Shown one piece after another: positions 1-9,177 of a stretch of DNA of 48,631 bases; within the stretch, counting starts at the first letter, position 1, and every line of letters starts with the position of its first letter. The notes under the pieces were generated by a model, which was not told the DNA's origin, did no database searches, and saw only the letters and a program-made list of their open reading frames with translations. The position numbers were made by a program, and so were the translations under genes. Source of the stretch: DATGXB01 sp035298905 (lineage in GTDB: Bacteria; Cyanobacteriota; Cyanobacteriia; Cyanobacteriales; Nostocaceae); NCBI GenBank assembly GCA_035298905.1, contig DATGXQ010000338.1, positions 1 through 48,631 of the forward strand, written 5' to 3'.

Positions 1-469
1 ATGAACTCTAACCGTTCCCTGTTCCCTGTTCCCTTTTCCCTTTTCTCCACCAGTTAATTCACAACTCAGATCGGATTGCTATATTTTGTAGTTTTGACAA
101 AATCATCGGTAATGAGTAAAGCCTAAACAGTCTGTAAAATATGCAGTAACTTAAATTTTGCTCCTAGTTTACTGTAATATCACCAGTAAAATTCAAGTTG
201 TTTTGATATATTAACCTTCACGTTCAGTATTTATACTGTTTTAAAAAAAATAATAAAAGACAGACAGTATGTATCATAGATTTAATTATTACCAAGCGCA
301 AATAAAAGGAGATGGAATTTGGCAGTCATATTGTAGATCAAGAAACGAAACAATCAAGTATCAAGTTATAATTCCTTGCCCAAAACAACAGTATATTAAT
401 TAGCAAGGATAAACTCAGATTTTACTGAGGTTATATTATTAATTTGGAAATAGGGCAAAATGCAAAGCA
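1..469. other. Upstream spacer without a confident gene
   Basis: AT-rich spacer before the first gene. The first 50 bases carry short tandem TTCCCTG/TTCCCTT units, the same motif as at 26965-27000, which is a typical cyanobacterial short tandem repeat. A 44-codon frame (269-403, plus strand, ATG to TAG) is open but has no clear ribosome site or recognisable motif, so it is only a possibility. The rest should hold the promoter of the GGDEF gene. Confidence 0.6.
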
Positions 470-1486
470 ATGAAGATTTCTATTCTGATCTTTGGAAGTA
501 ATGATTTTCTGGCTATGCTTCCAGATCAGATCCGTGATGCAACCGCTTTTAGTGTTGAGGTGATTACTAATCTTGATCAAGCAAAGTCACATGTTCCAAT
601 GACACCACCTGATGTAATATTTGTGCAAGCAAATCTAGATGGTAGTTTGGAACTATGCTGTTGGTTAAAAGAACAGACAAAACTATCTTGGATATATTGT
701 ATTCTGTTCGAGGATCGCCCCCAGCAGTTAGCCCAGAGACAACAAAAGGGCTGGGAGTGGGAGTTAAAAATGGCTACCATAGCATTAGAACAAGGTGCTG
801 ATGCTTATATATGGCAAATTTCTCAAGAAACAGATGTAGAGACAAAATCAACTGCTAATCATCAGCTTATATTAGCTCAGATAGCAGCTGGGTTGCGGAA
901 AGTCCAAAAATACCGTGAGTTAATCCAAACTAATGATCTACTATCGGCGATCGCTCTAGCGGATTCCTTAACAGAACTAAATAATCGTCGGGCGCTAGAA
1001 TGGGATTTACCCAGACAAATCAACCGAGCAAAAACGTTAGGTACTCCCCTAAGTTTGATGATTTTGGATGTAGACTACTTTAAAAAAGTTAACGATACCT
1101 ATGGCCATTTAGTGGGCGATCGCCTTTTACAATTATTAAGTGAGAGACTGCGGAAAAATCTGCGGGTTTTAGATACACCCTTCCGTTATGGTGGCGAAGA
1201 ATTTGTGGTTATTCTAGCTGAAACCAGTAGTGAAGAAGCCCTAATTGTAGCTCATCGTCTCAATCGGGTAGTTGGTGAAGAGACATTTGTAATTGACCAT
1301 AAATTATCAATTAGAATTACAATTAGTATCGGCATAGCTTCTTTAGAAACAAATGATGATGAACACGGTACAGCCTTGTTATATCGTGCTGACCAATGTT
1401 TATTAGAAGCAAAAGCAACTGGACGTGATAAAGTAGTATCTTGGGATTATTTACAGCCATCTCATCTTCGGGCTGTTTCTGGTTAG
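470..1486 (+). CDS. Diguanylate cyclase with degenerate receiver-like N-terminus
   Basis: This 338-residue cytoplasmic protein should make cyclic di-GMP from two GTP. Residues 1-140 look like a response-regulator receiver, but where the phosphorylated aspartate is expected the strand reads VIFVQANLDG, with Gln replacing Asp, so phosphorylation is unlikely. Residues 165-330 form a GGDEF domain: DVDYFKKVND (metal and substrate binding), the signature GGEEF at 241-245, and ISIGIA near the end. An RxxD inhibitory site (RVLD, 232-235) lies exactly five residues before GGEEF, so product feedback inhibition is expected. It stands alone on the plus strand and converges on the metallopeptidase gene. 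What the N-terminus senses is unknown. The cyclase call is strong; the receiver call is moderate. Confidence 0.88.
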   Translation: MKISILIFGSNDFLAMLPDQIRDATAFSVEVITNLDQAKSHVPMTPPDVIFVQANLDGSLELCCWLKEQTKLSWIYCILFEDRPQQLAQRQQKGWEWELKMATIALEQGADAYIWQISQETDVETKSTANHQLILAQIAAGLRKVQKYRELIQTNDLLSAIALADSLTELNNRRALEWDLPRQINRAKTLGTPLSLMILDVDYFKKVNDTYGHLVGDRLLQLLSERLRKNLRVLDTPFRYGGEEFVVILAETSSEEALIVAHRLNRVVGEETFVIDHKLSIRITISIGIASLETNDDEHGTALLYRADQCLLEAKATGRDKVVSWDYLQPSHLRAVSG

Positions 1487-1558
1487 GAGGTAGAAGTGAG
1501 GAAAACAAGTTATTTTGGCAAGAGTTTATCAGGATAGATATTTAAACTTTTCTTATTA

Positions 1559-2251
1559 TTAAGTTTTATTTTCTGAGTTAAGTTTTACTATTACCTCTTG
1601 ACATTCTGCTACAGTTAAGCGTTGCTGCATAGCTTGAACTAAAGCTTGATAACTTGACCAATTTTGTTGAATGAGATTTTTTGCTTGAAGAAAGTGAAAA
1701 CGGATTTTTTGCTGATAAGCAGTTTCAGAAAAACCCAAAGCTTGCAAAACTTCGATTAATTTACCTTGGTCATCATTCCCGCCTTCAGCCGAGTTAAATA
1801 CTAAAATTTCTGCCGCTATACCTGCCATCCAAATTGTACAATAGCGGTCTAAAAGTTGGGCAGTAATTTTGCCCGTGGGTAACTGTTTGGCTAACTCACT
1901 ATCATCAAAAGTCACTCCCCCTTGTCCTGGTTGTCCTTGTCGCCAAGCTTCCCAAGCGCTGAGAGTATAACCGGTGACAGGGATATTGAGTAAAGAAGCC
2001 GCGAGAAAATGACCCGCTTCATGGTGGATAATGCGATCGCTATATTCAGGAGAAAATCTAGCTAACCAGTCAATAACTATAGTCCCTCCCCGTCCCTGAA
2101 AGCGGAAATTATCTAAAGTGGCCACTCCCAAAATAGCCACAGTTGCGGCTGCTGGTAATATCGGTGACAAATGCACCAAAGGGCCAAGCAGCGCTGAGAG
2201 AGTCATCAGAAAGACAGAAATAGCAATAAGATTGATAGCAGTTTGATTCAT
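1559..2251 (-). CDS. M41-like (FtsH-type) membrane zinc peptidase lacking an AAA domain
   Basis: This 230-residue protein starts with two hydrophobic segments (about 5-25 and 30-47), so it is probably anchored in a membrane. A zinc-metalloprotease motif HEAGH lies at 77-81. The downstream EGGNDDQGK segment (157-164) sits where FtsH family M41 peptidases carry their third zinc ligand (Asp). The protein resembles the peptidase part of FtsH, but the AAA ATPase module is absent; full FtsH proteins exceed 600 residues. Such stand-alone 'ATP-dependent Zn protease-like' proteins occur in cyanobacteria and chloroplasts. It begins 29 bases after the dynamin gene on the same strand, suggesting co-transcription and a shared role at membranes. 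Proteolytic activity is inferred from the motif; the substrate is unknown. Confidence 0.72.
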   Translation of the reverse strand: MNQTAINLIAISVFLMTLSALLGPLVHLSPILPAAATVAILGVATLDNFRFQGRGGTIVIDWLARFSPEYSDRIIHHEAGHFLAASLLNIPVTGYTLSAWEAWRQGQPGQGGVTFDDSELAKQLPTGKITAQLLDRYCTIWMAGIAAEILVFNSAEGGNDDQGKLIEVLQALGFSETAYQQKIRFHFLQAKNLIQQNWSSYQALVQAMQQRLTVAECQEVIVKLNSENKT

Positions 2252-2280
2252 CGGTAGTTACACAACTTCATCTTTTTTCA

Positions 2281-4845
2281 TTATGAAGCTACATTAGCCA
2301 TTCGGGAAAGCTCAGTTTGTATTTGTGTCAATGCTTGGCGTTTTTGTTCAATCCAAGCTTTTTGAGTTTCCTTTTCTTCTAAAGTCGCTTGATGGGCTTT
2401 TTCCTCTTGTTCTAGTAGATTTTCATAGAGTGATATTGCTTGAGAAATGACTTTACTCGCTGATTCAACTCTACTATCAAAAACTGTGTTAATTATTTCC
2501 TGTAACTTCTCATGAATCTTACTTTTTGACTCATTAAATTTTTTGAACCCTATATCAAAGACTTTTTGCTTTATGTCATCTTTTAGTCCGTCTACGTCTA
2601 GTAAACCCAATCCAAAAGAACTAGCAATAGCAGCTACTACACCAGCAACAATTACAGCAATTAATCCCAGTCCTGTAAATGTGAATAATGCAGCAGCTAA
2701 AGCACCACCTATACCAATACCTCCTCCAATTCCTCCAAATCCACTAAAGTTATCACTAATACCATCAATTGAAAGATTAATCTGTCTGCTGAAATCAGTG
2801 TTAACCTGTTGACTTAGTTTACCGAACTCACTTTGTATTGCTTCTAATTCATAAGTAATATAATTATCTAGATATTCAATTTTTTCTTTTAAAATATTTT
2901 CTTTTAAAATTTTATCCCCCCATTCATCTATTTCGATGGATAAATCACGAATAAATTGATTACTATAGTCTTGAATCAGTTTGTTTTGGCTTAAAACAGG
3001 ATTATGTTCGGAAGTCCAAGCTTGGATTTTAGTAGCCATCCTGTCACCTAATCCTTCATGCCATTTATACCAAGATTCAATGCTTTTATCATAAACTTCA
3101 CGCTTCAATTTAGATGCTAGAGAACGAATTTTAACATCACGTCCACCAGCATCTCCTATTCTTTCTAAAATTCCTTGCTTTGCTGATTCAGAAAATTGAA
3201 TTTTACCATCTAAAGCCTCATCAGCTAAATTTAAAACATCCAAAGATTTAATAATAAATGAGTTTATTTCATTAACAGAACGATTAATTGCTATTCTTCC
3301 TCTCTCCATCACTAAAAACTGTTCTAAAGATTGGCTAAAAGTTTGGAAAGTTTGTAGATATTCATCATTACTACCATTTAAAATAGACTTTAATGAAGCT
3401 TTAGCAGAAATATAATGAATGCGGTTTAAACCTGTATTTATAATTAACTTCTCTTTTTTCAAAAAATTTTCAAGACGTTCTTTTACATTTTGTAAATCTT
3501 CTTCATTGTCCAGAATATCTATAAAATTGACAAGGACAAAAAGATTTTCAGCAGGTGCAGTTTTATCACCCTTGTTTAATTGTACTCTCACATCCTGTAT
3601 TAATTCCTTTTCCTTTTCTGGTAACAAACGCATGGCATTAGTAAGAAAAATAGCTGCATCTACATCTTTGAGTAATTTGTAAGTAATATATGTTCTTTCA
3701 GGATGTTCATTTAAACCAGGAGAATCAACAATCTCCACACCGCTTTTACATATTTCTAAATTAGGATGCTCAAAAATAATTTCCTCAATATCAGATTTGG
3801 CTAGTTCATCAGTTCGATGGTCTAAAGCAGCTTCTTTAGAAATAGCAGCTTTTGTTTTATACTGTTCAAAAGGTATTTCTTCCGTTCTTCCATCTTTATA
3901 ATGACAAGTCACCCTTTTATTTGTTCCATATTTTAAAACTGTTACTGCACCACTACAGGGAACTGCTCTTACAGGTTGTATCTCTTCACCTAACAAAGCA
4001 TTTAATAAAGTTGATTTACCTTGGCTAAATTCACCTATAACTGTAATCCGAAATTTCTGTGATTTGACTTTTTCAAATATTTGATTAACATCATCAATTA
4101 AGTTGTGAGGTAAAAAATTCTGCTCATGACATTCCTGAATTATTTGAAAAATCCACTCACAATAATTGTCTAACTGCTTACGCTGTGTTTGGAAATTTGT
4201 TAATTGCTGATAAGTTAGATTTTTATGGTGCTTTCCAAAATTAGATTCTGCTTGACTAGGTAAATTTGCCAACATATCACTTGCAGCTTTAACAAAAACA
4301 GCATCTAGTTCTTGAAAACGAGAGGGTTCAAGTAAAAAATGTACTTCATTGACAGCATTAAAATCTAAATTACCTTGTTGAGTAAATCCAGTTTCCAAAA
4401 CTTTTAAATATTGAGATTTAATCCCTAATTGTTGAGCGATTATCTGTAAATATTTCTTTTCTTTTACATCCATTTCACCATCTGCGGCTGATATTTCATA
4501 ACCAAAAGCAATTAATAGAAGCTTTTCTGAAGGAGAAAAAGAAGATGTGAGCATTAATAATTCATTGATTTTTCTGTAAGTTTGATTTTCTTTAACTCCC
4601 TTAATCATCAAATGCGTTAACCTACGCAAATCACTATCAGGTTGACTAAATTTATAAAGAATAGTTAATAATCTTCGTTTTTCTTCCTCCGCTACTGTTC
4701 CATCTACAAATATTACTCCTACTAACACAGCAACTAAACTAGCTAAAAATATTACAGGTGGTGTGATATCTCGTTGACTAAGTTTTTGTCCAGTAATGCG
4801 AGACAATAACTCTACAGTATCAGAAGTGATTAGGGAAATATTCAT
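2281..4845 (-). CDS. TerB-dynamin family large GTPase
   Basis: This 854-residue protein has three parts. An N-terminal hydrophobic stretch (about 30-50) is followed by a TerB-like helical domain (about 75-155) with the typical segment AADGEMDVKEKKYLQ. A dynamin-type GTPase domain follows, with P-loop GEFSQGKS at 271-278, a conserved Thr/Ser switch region after it and DSPG at 374-377. The expected NKxD motif is replaced by a VNFID-like segment. Toward the C-terminus (about 690-735) a Gly/Ala-rich hydrophobic hairpin matches the membrane-inserting paddle of bacterial dynamin-like proteins, followed by coiled coil. Dynamins bind and remodel membranes. The TerB fusion is known in some bacterial families, but its role is unclear. 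It is first gene of an operon with the M41-like peptidase and divergent from 4997-6280. Confidence 0.8.
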   Translation of the reverse strand: MNISLITSDTVELLSRITGQKLSQRDITPPVIFLASLVAVLVGVIFVDGTVAEEEKRRLLTILYKFSQPDSDLRRLTHLMIKGVKENQTYRKINELLMLTSSFSPSEKLLLIAFGYEISAADGEMDVKEKKYLQIIAQQLGIKSQYLKVLETGFTQQGNLDFNAVNEVHFLLEPSRFQELDAVFVKAASDMLANLPSQAESNFGKHHKNLTYQQLTNFQTQRKQLDNYCEWIFQIIQECHEQNFLPHNLIDDVNQIFEKVKSQKFRITVIGEFSQGKSTLLNALLGEEIQPVRAVPCSGAVTVLKYGTNKRVTCHYKDGRTEEIPFEQYKTKAAISKEAALDHRTDELAKSDIEEIIFEHPNLEICKSGVEIVDSPGLNEHPERTYITYKLLKDVDAAIFLTNAMRLLPEKEKELIQDVRVQLNKGDKTAPAENLFVLVNFIDILDNEEDLQNVKERLENFLKKEKLIINTGLNRIHYISAKASLKSILNGSNDEYLQTFQTFSQSLEQFLVMERGRIAINRSVNEINSFIIKSLDVLNLADEALDGKIQFSESAKQGILERIGDAGGRDVKIRSLASKLKREVYDKSIESWYKWHEGLGDRMATKIQAWTSEHNPVLSQNKLIQDYSNQFIRDLSIEIDEWGDKILKENILKEKIEYLDNYITYELEAIQSEFGKLSQQVNTDFSRQINLSIDGISDNFSGFGGIGGGIGIGGALAAALFTFTGLGLIAVIVAGVVAAIASSFGLGLLDVDGLKDDIKQKVFDIGFKKFNESKSKIHEKLQEIINTVFDSRVESASKVISQAISLYENLLEQEEKAHQATLEEKETQKAWIEQKRQALTQIQTELSRMANVAS

Positions 4846-4996
4846 AAAAAATGACCAGATGCTATAGTATTAGCCGTATATGATGCTGAAATTTAGCCAA
4901 AATTCACTAAATAACCGAGTAAATACGGTTACTTATGATTATACATAGCAGCTATTCTGTTAGAAACGCTTGTTTAGAAAATTACACAACACAAAT

Positions 4997-6280
4997 ATGC
5001 TGTTTCAATTTGCTCCTGCTATTCAAGCCGGTCTTAATGCTGGTAAATATTTTCAAGTCTTTAGCAATGGAGTACCAATAGGTTTAGTTAGAGATGCTGC
5101 GGGAAGGTTTGTAGCTCATGCTGTCGGTGTAACGGTGAATAGCAGCCCTTTAACACCATTTTTATCAGCGCCTAATTTGATCATGTCTGGAGTGCAGATG
5201 TATCAGACTCATAGAGGATTTACTGCTGTACTGAATAATTTACAAGCTATTCAAACCAGTTTGGGAGTGTTACAAACCACTACGGCTTTAATCGGTGTGG
5301 GAACGGTTGCAACTTTAGCATTAACAGCAGTGAATTTACAACAAACACTGAAATTAAGGAAAGAAGTAGCGCAAATGCGGCTTGAGATTAAAAATGGATT
5401 TCTTGACCTGAAACAAGCCTTAAAAGTCCAAGGAGTTGAAATTAGACAAATAATTGAGCAGGTATCCCAAGATATTAAATTTGAACAACACCGCACTATT
5501 TTAATTAGAGCTTATGGCTTATTTGTCCAAGCTATGAACCGCTTCCGTTCAGCAATGCAACTACAGGACATCAACCGCAGAAATGCAGAAATTGATAGCG
5601 TTAAAGGAATGTTATTTGAGGCTTTAGCTGATTACAATAACCCCCACTTATTAGAAGAACTCTGTGCGGCTGGACAGTTGCGGAGGTTAGAATGCGCTTG
5701 GACTATTGAGCAAGCAATTATTATCACTTATCAAGTACAGAATGAGGTTGTAGCAGTGAGCGATCGCCTGTGTCAACTTCAAGATAAAATTCGTCAAGAT
5801 GCTGTTACTGTAATTAATCGTTGCGACTCACACGACGAGTTAGATTTTCTATTTCCCGAAATTACCCGCATTTGTAACCATGATTTACCAGTATTAGAAT
5901 TATGGCAAAATCAAACTGATTGGATCAAAGCGCTTCCCCCTTCAGAATTACAACTTTTAAGTAGCCCTGATTTTAACATTTCAGAAATGGCTATTAATTC
6001 CGAAACAACAGATTTAGCAGTTCCACCAGAACAATTAATATATGAAACTTTAGCCGAAAAATCGCATTTTTATTCTTTGCGTGACCAATTGTTATTTATG
6101 TTTGAACCTAAATTACGCCAAGAATATGAATTTTATATTAATCAACAAGCTGGAAATTCTGGTTATAAAACATTAGCCAAATCTAATTTACAGCAAGCAT
6201 CAGATTTAACTGTAGCTAATCTTTATCACTATTTCAATATCAGAGATGAATCAGAGAATGAAGTAGAATCAACACCTTAA
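4997..6280 (+). CDS. Hypothetical protein with hydrophobic and coiled-coil segments
   Basis: I do not recognise the family. The frame is open from a TTG at 4970, but the ATG at 4997 (427 residues) is the more natural start; neither has a clear ribosome site. The N-terminal quarter is rich in Gly, Ala and Val. A hydrophobic segment (around TALIGVGTVATLALTAV, about residues 95-112) is followed by an amphipathic coiled coil (about 115-160) and a mostly helical remainder with no catalytic motif. It is transcribed divergently from the TerB-dynamin operon across 151 bases, so it may share its regulation. A membrane-associated partner or scaffold for the dynamin is possible but is only inferred from position. 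Confidence 0.7.
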   Translation: MLFQFAPAIQAGLNAGKYFQVFSNGVPIGLVRDAAGRFVAHAVGVTVNSSPLTPFLSAPNLIMSGVQMYQTHRGFTAVLNNLQAIQTSLGVLQTTTALIGVGTVATLALTAVNLQQTLKLRKEVAQMRLEIKNGFLDLKQALKVQGVEIRQIIEQVSQDIKFEQHRTILIRAYGLFVQAMNRFRSAMQLQDINRRNAEIDSVKGMLFEALADYNNPHLLEELCAAGQLRRLECAWTIEQAIIITYQVQNEVVAVSDRLCQLQDKIRQDAVTVINRCDSHDELDFLFPEITRICNHDLPVLELWQNQTDWIKALPPSELQLLSSPDFNISEMAINSETTDLAVPPEQLIYETLAEKSHFYSLRDQLLFMFEPKLRQEYEFYINQQAGNSGYKTLAKSNLQQASDLTVANLYHYFNIRDESENEVESTP

Positions 6281-6289
6281 ATTATTGAA

Positions 6290-6308
6290 GACACAGCATT
6301 GCTGTGTC
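6290..6308. terminator. Hairpin between convergent genes
   Basis: GACACAGCA and TGCTGTGTC form a perfect 9-base inverted repeat around one base, between the ends of the 4997-6280 gene and the Spy-like gene. No U-tract follows, so it may be a repeat-derived hairpin that merely helps termination. Confidence 0.4.
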
Positions 6309-6341
6309 CCTACCGTATATCACTTTTTACCTGATAATTTC

Positions 6342-6815
6342 TTACTGCTGAGGTCTTCTAAAACGCTGCTGCATTAATTGACTGAGTTGTGTACGCTGTT
6401 CTGGTGTGAGGATTTGCCGTTCGGCTAACATGGTTTCAAAACGTTTGTTATCGAGTTGCTGACGCAATGCTTGGATTTTTTGATGCTGTTGTCGCAGTTG
6501 TTCGTTGGAGGTATCACTAGCAAGAAGCGATCGCATTTTTTCATCAGCTTCCCGCAGTTGTTGACCTAATGGTTCTGCATCTTTTCTGGCTTGTTCATGC
6601 AGTGCTTTCAGTTGTTGTTTTTGGGCATCAGTGAGATTGATATCATTAGCCCAAGGGGGTAAGGAATTAGCACCTTGTTTGTCTCCGCGTGGAGGGGGTG
6701 AAAACTGGGATTGACCAAAGGATTCGGATGGAGGTGTCTGAGCAAATGCGATCGCGCTGGTAATGGGAATTAACAAAGATGCCGCAGCGATTAAAAATAA
6801 ATGACGTGCTTTCAT
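6342..6815 (-). CDS. Spy/CpxP-like periplasmic LTxxQ protein
   Basis: This 157-residue protein has a signal peptide (residues 1-25, cleavage near AFA-QT), a Pro/Arg-rich linker and a long helical domain with two LTxxQ motifs, LTDAQ at 61-65 and LTPEQ at 136-140. This is the hallmark of the Spy/CpxP family: periplasmic chaperones or metal-stress sensors that often damp a two-component kinase. A strong ribosome site (TGAGGAG, 6823-6829) lies about 7 bases before the ATG. The gene is divergent from a CopRS-like response regulator and kinase, which makes it a likely regulatory target or modulator of that pair. The inducing stress (metal or envelope damage) is an inference from family precedent. 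Confidence 0.82.
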   Translation of the reverse strand: MKARHLFLIAAASLLIPITSAIAFAQTPPSESFGQSQFSPPPRGDKQGANSLPPWANDINLTDAQKQQLKALHEQARKDAEPLGQQLREADEKMRSLLASDTSNEQLRQQHQKIQALRQQLDNKRFETMLAERQILTPEQRTQLSQLMQQRFRRPQQ

Positions 6816-6871
6816 GGTTTTTTCTCCTCAATCAGTTTTGACTGTGCGTTGATATTTTGATTAAATGAGGG

Positions 6872-6918
6872 CAACATTACAGGCGACGGTGCAGTTAAAT
6901 TACAATTTTGTAATGTTG
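6872..6918. promoter_or_regulatory. Inverted repeat between spy-like and regulator genes
   Basis: CAACATTACA (6872-6881) and TGTAATGTTG (6909-6918) form a perfect 10-base inverted repeat. ATTACA is also repeated directly inside it, at about 6897-6904. It sits in the divergent promoter region between the Spy-like gene and the response regulator gene, so it is a candidate binding site for that OmpR-type regulator. This is inferred from position and symmetry only. Confidence 0.4.
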
Positions 6919-6977
6919 TGTCAATGGGAAGTAATTTAATATAAGAGCATTGTGATTTCTGTTTTGATTAAAGATTG

Positions 6978-7010
6978 AACGCGGATGGACGCAGATAAAC
7001 GCAGATAAAA
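6978..7010. repeat. Short ACGCAGATAA-type repeat
   Basis: Three related units ACGCGGATGG, ACGCAGATAA and ACGCAGATAA follow one another. This is a short tandem repeat of the kind scattered through Nostocales spacers. It lies upstream of the response regulator gene and has no known function. Confidence 0.5.
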
Positions 7011-7060
7011 ATTATTTGGTACAGATATTGAGGAATAAATAATTAGTTTTAGGATGGTTT

Positions 7061-7744
7061 ATGCATATTTTATATGTGGAAGATGAAGCTAAAATTGCTA
7101 ATTTTGTCTGTGCTGGCTTAAAGGAGCAAGGTTTTGTAGTTGATTATGTTGATAATGGTAATGATGGTTATCACCGGGCTTTAGAAAATGACTATGATGT
7201 GGCTGTTTTAGATATCATGTTGCCTGGAAAGGATGGGTTAGCAATTCTCAAAAGTTTGCGGCGGGCAGGTCGGAATTTACCAGTGATTTTATTGACGGCA
7301 AGAAACGAGTTAGATGACCGTTTGGAAGGTTTAAATTTAGGTGCGGATGATTATCTAACTAAGCCATTTTTTGTAGAAGAATTAATTGCGCGGATTCATG
7401 CTGTAATTCGTCGTGTATCGGGTGAACGTCAAAATATTTTACGTGTAGGACCATTAGCTTTAGACAGGATTACTCGTGAAGTTACTTGTCATCAACAGTT
7501 GGTAGAATTGACAACCCGCGAATTTAATTTATTAGAATATTTGATGCGCTCTCCAGGTCGGGTATTTACTCGCACTCAAATCCTTGAGCATGTTTGGGGT
7601 TATGATTTTAATCCCAATACTAATTTAGTAGATGTTTGTATTCAAAGAGTGCGGAAAAAAATTGAGAAATTGGGTGGAGAGAGTTGGATTGAAAGTGTAC
7701 GCGGTGTAGGTTATTGTTTTCGCAAACCGGAGTCAAAATCTTGA
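7061..7744 (+). CDS. OmpR-family response regulator (CopR/CusR-like)
   Basis: This 227-residue regulator has a receiver domain (1-115) and a winged-helix DNA-binding domain (about 128-222, ending RGVGYCFRKPE). Receiver residues are intact: acidic pocket E7-D8, phosphoacceptor D51 in AVLDIMLPG, Thr near 79 and K101 in YLTKPF. The sequence resembles heavy-metal regulators of the CopR/CusR type. A ribosome site AGGA (7051-7054) precedes the ATG by 6 bases. Its stop overlaps the start of the kinase gene, so the two are translationally coupled. Probable targets are its own operon and the divergent Spy-like gene. The signal is not visible in the sequence. Confidence 0.9.
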   Translation: MHILYVEDEAKIANFVCAGLKEQGFVVDYVDNGNDGYHRALENDYDVAVLDIMLPGKDGLAILKSLRRAGRNLPVILLTARNELDDRLEGLNLGADDYLTKPFFVEELIARIHAVIRRVSGERQNILRVGPLALDRITREVTCHQQLVELTTREFNLLEYLMRSPGRVFTRTQILEHVWGYDFNPNTNLVDVCIQRVRKKIEKLGGESWIESVRGVGYCFRKPESKS

Positions 7745-9177
7745 AATTACGTTCATTTCGTCTCCGCATTGCTCTATTGTCTGCTGCTTTAGCCGGTGGC
7801 GCATTAATCGGATTTGGTATTGCTGCTTGGTTCTTAATTTATAAATCTAAAGTTGACCGTTTGGATGCGGAAATTAAAAGCCAATTATTAGAAAATATTA
7901 CCCAACCACCAAGACGAGAGGTTGTCAATAATCCAACTAATCTATTAATTATAGATAGAGATGGACAAACCCTATATCAATCGAGTAATTGGCCTGCTGA
8001 ACTAAATTTGACAACCTTATGTTCACCCAATTCAGAGATAGATTGTCAATTATTACCACTACCAGAACGAAGATTTGAAATCCCACCGCGTCCACAAGGT
8101 GAAATGCGACCAAGGGGTGAATTACCACCGCTTCCACCTCCTCGCAAGCTTTCCCCAGTAATAACAAAACAAACTAATCAGGGCGCTTGGCGGGTAGGTG
8201 TGGTGATATCTCCTCGTCACCGTTTAGCGATCGCTGTTAGTTTAAGTGAAATTGACCGCGAAATGGCTACTATTGGTAATCTGTTTTTAGTAGCTGTGCC
8301 AATACTATTAATTTTAGTGGCGATCGCTGCTTGGGGTTTATCGGGAACGGCTCTTAAACCTATTCAACAAGTAACTACAACTATTCGCGGTGTCACAGTC
8401 AAAGGACTAGATCAACGTATTCCCATAGGTGCAGCAGATATAGAATTTTTGGAATTAATTCAAGTTTTTAATCAGATGATGGAACGCTTAGAACGTAGTT
8501 TTCATCAGTCATCCCGGTTTAGCGCTGATGCTGCCCATGAGCTAAAAACACCTTTGGCAATTTTACAAGGTGAGTTGGAACTAATTTTACAACAAGCTAG
8601 TCCGGGTTCTGAACTCCAGCAAAGTTTAAGCAATTTACTTGATGAAGTGCGGCGTTTAAGTGTGATTGTACGTAAATTACTGCTGCTATCACTAGCGGAC
8701 GCTGGACAAATGCGTTTATATCAAACTCAGGTGAATTTATCGCAGATATTAGCTGATTTAGCAGAAGATATCGAAATGTTAGCCCCGCACTTAGAAGTAC
8801 AAACCGCAATTATACCAAATTTATGGGTGAGAGGCGACCGAGATTTACTCACTCAAGTTGTGCAAAATCTCATTAGCAATGCAGTTAAATATAATTTGCC
8901 TACTGGTTGGGTCAGAATTGAAACTAAATGTCAAGAAAATATAATATTTTTAACTGTAACCAACAGTTCTCAAACTATTCCAGCCAGGGATAGAGAACGA
9001 ATTTTTGAGCGTTTTTATCGTGGCGATCCTTCCCGCAACCGTCAAATTGAAGGTATTGGTTTAGGGCTAAGTTTATCACGAGAAATCGCTCGCGCTCACA
9101 ATGGTGATTTAAAACTAGATGAGACTCCCTCTGGACAAACTGCTTTTACTTTGATTTTAAATAACATGAGAATTTAG
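7741..9177 (+). CDS. Membrane sensor histidine kinase (CopS/CusS-like)
   Basis: This inner-membrane kinase is the partner of the upstream regulator. I place the start at the TTG at 7741 (478 residues). It overlaps the regulator stop as TTGA and has GGAG at 7729-7732, 8 bases upstream; an earlier in-frame TTG at 7714 lacks this. Domains in order: TM helix (about 8-32), a periplasmic region with a Pro/Arg-rich stretch (PPRPQGEMRPRGELPPLPPP), second TM helix (about 178-200), HAMP, HisKA with phosphorylated H266 in AAHELKTP, and HATPase. The N-box is QNLISNAVKYN and the G2 box GIGLGLS. The usual G1 DxGxG is degenerate (VTNSSQTIPA), a variant common in CusS-like kinases. The Pro/Arg-rich sensor loop echoes that of the Spy-like protein. 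Confidence 0.88.
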   Translation: MKLRSFRLRIALLSAALAGGALIGFGIAAWFLIYKSKVDRLDAEIKSQLLENITQPPRREVVNNPTNLLIIDRDGQTLYQSSNWPAELNLTTLCSPNSEIDCQLLPLPERRFEIPPRPQGEMRPRGELPPLPPPRKLSPVITKQTNQGAWRVGVVISPRHRLAIAVSLSEIDREMATIGNLFLVAVPILLILVAIAAWGLSGTALKPIQQVTTTIRGVTVKGLDQRIPIGAADIEFLELIQVFNQMMERLERSFHQSSRFSADAAHELKTPLAILQGELELILQQASPGSELQQSLSNLLDEVRRLSVIVRKLLLLSLADAGQMRLYQTQVNLSQILADLAEDIEMLAPHLEVQTAIIPNLWVRGDRDLLTQVVQNLISNAVKYNLPTGWVRIETKCQENIIFLTVTNSSQTIPARDRERIFERFYRGDPSRNRQIEGIGLGLSLSREIARAHNGDLKLDETPSGQTAFTLILNNMRI

